From positions 29,670,009 to 29,734,008 of the forward strand of contig CM041537.1 in NCBI GenBank assembly GCA_023238725.1: a stretch of 64,000 bases of DNA. The letters are read 5' to 3'. Shown piece by piece: positions 60,958 to 64,000 of the stretch. This DNA comes from Scortum barcoo (Eukaryota > Chordata > Actinopteri > Centrarchiformes > Terapontidae). Below the pieces are notes generated by a model that was not told the origin of the DNA, did not search any database, and saw only the letters and a program-made list of their open reading frames with translations. Positions within the stretch are counted from its first letter, which is position 1. Each line of letters starts with the position of its first letter. The translations under genes were made by a program, and so were the position numbers.

Positions 60958-62757
60958 CTGCAAGAAGGAAGAGCACAAAGACAGTGATGGCACAGAAAGA
61001 ATAATCCAGGCTTACAACTGAACATGAGGGCTCCTCATGTTTTGTGTAAGGGAATATAAATTATAATGATGTAGTATAGCTATTGTGCAAAATATACAAG
61101 ATGTACTGCCTACAACTGCCAATACACAATAAATTCATTTTTTTGGTTGTTATGTGTACTGTTAGTGATTTCTTTATTAGTTCCGTCAGGAGACCCACCA
61201 TGCTGTTAAGTTTAAACAAGCTAGGCTAACTAGTTTACACTTGGAATGTTGAAGCTAGTTAGCTTATGATGATGGTAGTAAAGAGCGCTGTCTAACACAT
61301 CACCCCAAAACCTCTGTGTGATTGTTCTGCCTGTGATATTCTCAGTCACCTGAGGCAGAGCTGCTCATCTGTTTTTCTTTACATATCACACTAATATACA
61401 AGCATCACTCTCATCAGTCAATTAATCTCGTCACTTTAGTGCTGTTGAAACATGAGCCAGATGAGCCCTTTGTAACTGAAGCTCCTTTCATACACAGAGC
61501 CCCAACAGTGAACCCTCTTCTAATGTCACATCTTTTCCTTTTACCATCTTGATACAAAATGAAACTCAACTGGATCTGTTCCATGCACTTCACCTGTGGT
61601 GGAAGAATGTGCATTTGTTGCATTTTCCCACTTATTTATTCAGGTTTTTACTTTCACTTGTCAGCCATCTGTATGTGCACATTAATTGGCAAAAAATTAT
61701 TTTAGTTCAGCACACAGCGATTGAGTTGCCATCTGTGAACCTCCTCAGGTTGACTTCCTGCCTTTGAACCAATAGGGGAGTTAGACCTGGTGCTCTCTGT
61801 ATTCCAGGTGTGTGGGCAGTGTTAAGTGCTATTAATGCTTTCAGTCTTTCATAATGCGCCAGACTGACAGATTCTTTTAAGACACAGTCTGACCTACCCC
61901 ACTTACGTAATATCCTAACCAGGGGCGTGCCACACACAGTTCTAAATCTTTCACACAATCACACAGCAACTTACCCGAGGAAGTCAAAGTCGATTGAAGA
62001 GTATTTGGCCTGGATGAGCGCCCAGAAGCCCCAAAAGAAGTGAGAAGCCTTGAGAAAGAACGGATCGCATATCAGATGAAGTGGGGTAATGTGAGACACT
62101 GTGGGTATGAGTGTGTAAGAGATAGAGTATGTTTGTGTGTTTGTGCCAGCATGTTCCCCCTCACCAGAGCAAACTTGTTGACCTGTACGTAGAGTGTCTC
62201 CAGCTCTCGTGGGCTGACCTCCTCTGTTTTCTTGGTGAAGAGTTTGTAAGCCTGCAAGTAAACTTTGAGCCATTCCATCTGCATCTCCCGACTGGGGTAC
62301 AGTCCATAATCCGGCTCTGCCATCCCTGATTACACACATGAACATGCAGCTGTATAATAAGCCATGATGCATGGAATAACACTAACTCTAACATACAAAT
62401 CAAACTGTGATTCAACAAACCTGCAAATTCGTTGAAGTGATTGCCGATGTCGAAGGCCTGGTAGTTGTAGCTGGAGTATTCATAGTCTATGAAGCGAACG
62501 TGACCTGAAAGACAACAAGGGGACACACACAAGTGTGTAATGGTGTACCTGTTGTTGAGTCACAGATGATGACAGTCAGACTGGCCATCCACTGTTTTGA
62601 TAAAAGGTACCTACCCTCTTTGCTGTTGTGGATGATGTTCTTGCAGAGCAAGTCATTATGGCAGAGTACCACAGGAGAGCCCAGTGTGGAGAGATGCTCC
62701 TTCATCCACACCATCTCCTGCTCCAGCACTGCCTTGCTGGGAACCTCCTGCTGGATT
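60885..62757 (-). CDS. etnk2: Ethanolamine kinase 2, C-terminal part (5 exons; 5' end outside window)
   Basis: On the - strand, joining 62757-62615, 62504-62421, 62325-62165, 62048-61975 and 60957-60885 gives about 178 C-terminal codons with consistent phases, ending in TGA. The protein belongs to the choline/ethanolamine kinase family, which transfers phosphate from ATP to ethanolamine in the cytosol, the first step of phosphatidylethanolamine synthesis by the Kennedy pathway. Seen here: the catalytic loop CHNDLLCKNII (HxDxxxxN), the metal-binding DYEY..DIGNHFNEFAG motif, YVQVNKFAL, and SHFFWGFWALIQ..SSIDFDF. These match ETNK rather than choline kinase. The N-terminal ATP-binding half is missing and must lie beyond 64000; no such exon is visible in 62758-64000. 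The choice of etnk2 over etnk1 rests mainly on position tail-to-tail with sox13, as in human. The span includes introns. Confidence 0.92.
61975..62048 (-). CDS. etnk2: etnk2 exon
   Basis: It encodes ASHFFWGFWALIQAKYSSID then FDFL, nearly identical to the human SHFFWALWALIQ..STIDFDFL region. The phase-2 end (CTCGG|gtaagt) produces glycine where human ETNK2 has arginine after DFDFL. Confidence 0.95.
62165..62325 (-). CDS. etnk2: etnk2 exon
   Basis: The acceptor is acacacgtaatcag-like on the - strand (ending at 62326). It encodes (G)MAEPDYGLYPSREMQMEWLK, VYLQAYKLFTKK and SPRELETLYVQVNKFAL, matching the LYPARETQ..LYVQVNKFAL stretch of human ETNK2. It ends in phase 0 at CTG|gtgagg. Confidence 0.95.
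62421..62504 (-). CDS. etnk2: etnk2 exon: DYEY..DIGNHFNE motif
   Basis: The acceptor is tgtctttcag. It encodes (G)HVRFIDYEYSSYNYQAFDIG followed by NHFNEFA. The aspartate of IDYEY sits where the DFG-like metal-binding aspartate lies in this kinase family. It enters and leaves in phase 1. Confidence 0.96.
62615..62757 (-). CDS. etnk2: etnk2 exon: catalytic loop
   Basis: The acceptor reads cccctgtccag on the - strand. It encodes IQQEVPSKAVLEQEMVWMKE, HLSTLGSPVV, then LCHNDLLCKNIIHNSKE, with the HND catalytic loop of the kinase fold. It ends in phase 1 at GAGG|gtaggt. Confidence 0.95.
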
Positions 62758-64000
62758 CTGGACAGGGGGAGGAGAGCAAGACAGAAGAAGGGGATAGATT
62801 AGGAAATTTTGAGAGTAATTCGACTCAAAATGGTCACAAATATGTATTACATGATCTTGCAGTAAGCTTAAGGTAATGTTAGTTCCCTGTTACCCGAGGA
62901 CAGTAAGATAAACAGTGCACCAAACTAACGGATGCAGATAACGTCTCTCTTTGCTTTCTCTTGTCCGCCCACAGCACCGACATCCACCTGGACTGGACTG
63001 TTTTCCCAACAGAAGTCTACCACCTAGTAACTTATTTAAAGCATATAATTACATTTATAGCTTACTGCATACTGTCTATAGTTGGTAAATGTATGTGTTC
63101 TAATCGAAAGGTGACGAGTTATTCTGTCTATTTAGAAAAATGTCTTTCCGACTTTTTAAAACACACACATATTCAAAGAAAACCCTGATGCCCCAGTTTT
63201 CCACCAGCACCAAAACGCAGCATATATGTGTGGATCTGTGTGAGCTGGAGATGTGAAAGGTTTCATATCTCCTCACACAAATGTAACCTGATGCATGCAT
63301 ATCATGTGATACATGCACATACATGTGACATTAGTTTTAGACAATTGTGTACACAGTAAGCTTTTTAAAAGCAAAAATGATAAGCAACAAGTAGATCATT
63401 TTTCTTGTTGTCAATGAATAAAGCAAACAGCTTGTTTTGGAATCATCACAAGGGGAATATATGAAGTGAAAACAACTGAGACCAACACGCACAGACAGCA
63501 CACAGGCTCAGTAGGCCTGCTGGCTCCTGGGAGCACAGCTAAAGAGAAACAAGTTCTCAGTGGACAAGTCTCATATCCCTATCACTGTCACTATGACTAC
63601 ACTACCATGTCTCATTTGCAGAAGAGTTTTGAGATCTGACTCTTAACATGTGATTTATGATTTATTCCATGTGGATGTAAAAAAGTAATTAAAAAATGCA
63701 TTCCTGTATCTCCTGCAGCCATATTAATTTAAATATAGCTACAGGATATAGTTATAGCTAATTACAGCTAATACTTGCCCTTTTCCATCTCATATGACTC
63801 AGACCTACTGCACATTCATGCATCCGGTGTGCATGTTCATCCTCGGTCATATGACGCACACTGACAACGCAGACTGAAAGTGGTACTATTGGCTAGTAGA
63901 GAAAATGTTAAGTGGCTGAGTAGAGTCTCAGCCAACCATACTGGTGTGCTGAGCAGAGACCCCTGTGCTAACTGTAATGGGCTTATGGGGCTTAATCCAC
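62758..64000 (-). other. etnk2: etnk2 intron running off the window
   Basis: No exon encoding the upstream kinase residues (the HNYF..LVKNE-type segment) is visible on the - strand, so the intron must exceed 1.2 kb. Confidence 0.7.

Overview
This is vertebrate nuclear DNA, most likely from a teleost fish. Two genes can be reconstructed exon by exon from protein-level similarity and splice signals, and they face each other. On the + strand lies a complete SoxD transcription factor gene, sox13: 13 coding exons from 37034 to 51534, reading frame 640 codons, with all exon phases matching. On the - strand lies the 3' part of an ethanolamine kinase gene, etnk2: five exons between 62757 and 60885, with its 5' exons beyond the right edge. 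Human SOX13 and ETNK2 are also neighbours in this tail-to-tail order, which supports both identifications. The teleost origin is inferred from fish-style LINE reverse transcriptase relics, very abundant CA/TA/GA microsatellites and short introns.

Layout. Positions 1-15250: gene-free, AT-rich DNA with decayed transposable elements (LINE relics at 5640-6590 on - and 9600-10290 on +, tRNA-like SINE scraps) and one GC-richer possible regulatory block near 11.75-11.9 kb. Positions 15250-15650: a CpG-rich block ending in a strong splice donor, the best candidate for the sox13 promoter and first non-coding exon. Positions 15650-37030: about 21 kb of presumed 5' intron. It holds several ATGCAAAT (POU octamer) sites, a perfect 20-bp palindrome, a locally triplicated segment at 23.2-23.7 kb, a possible second 5' exon ending at 30589, and a cluster of SOX-type motifs at 35.74-35.84 kb. 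Positions 37033-51534: sox13 coding exons. Positions 51535 to about 54965: probable sox13 3' UTR. About 54970-56510: intergenic. About 56515-60884: probable long etnk2 3' UTR. Positions 60885-62757: etnk2 coding exons. From 62758 to the end: etnk2 intron.

The two genes have unrelated roles. Sox13 is a nuclear HMG-box DNA-binding protein without an obvious activation domain, which dimerises through a coiled coil. Etnk2 phosphorylates ethanolamine in the first step of the CDP-ethanolamine pathway. I found no CRISPR array, operon, phage or bacterial-type system. The features most worth follow-up are regulatory: the SOX-motif cluster, the octamer sites, in-frame alternative splice sites inside sox13, and young-looking Arg-Glu repeat tracts in the protein. 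No search or alignment could be run, so all family assignments rest on recognition of motifs.
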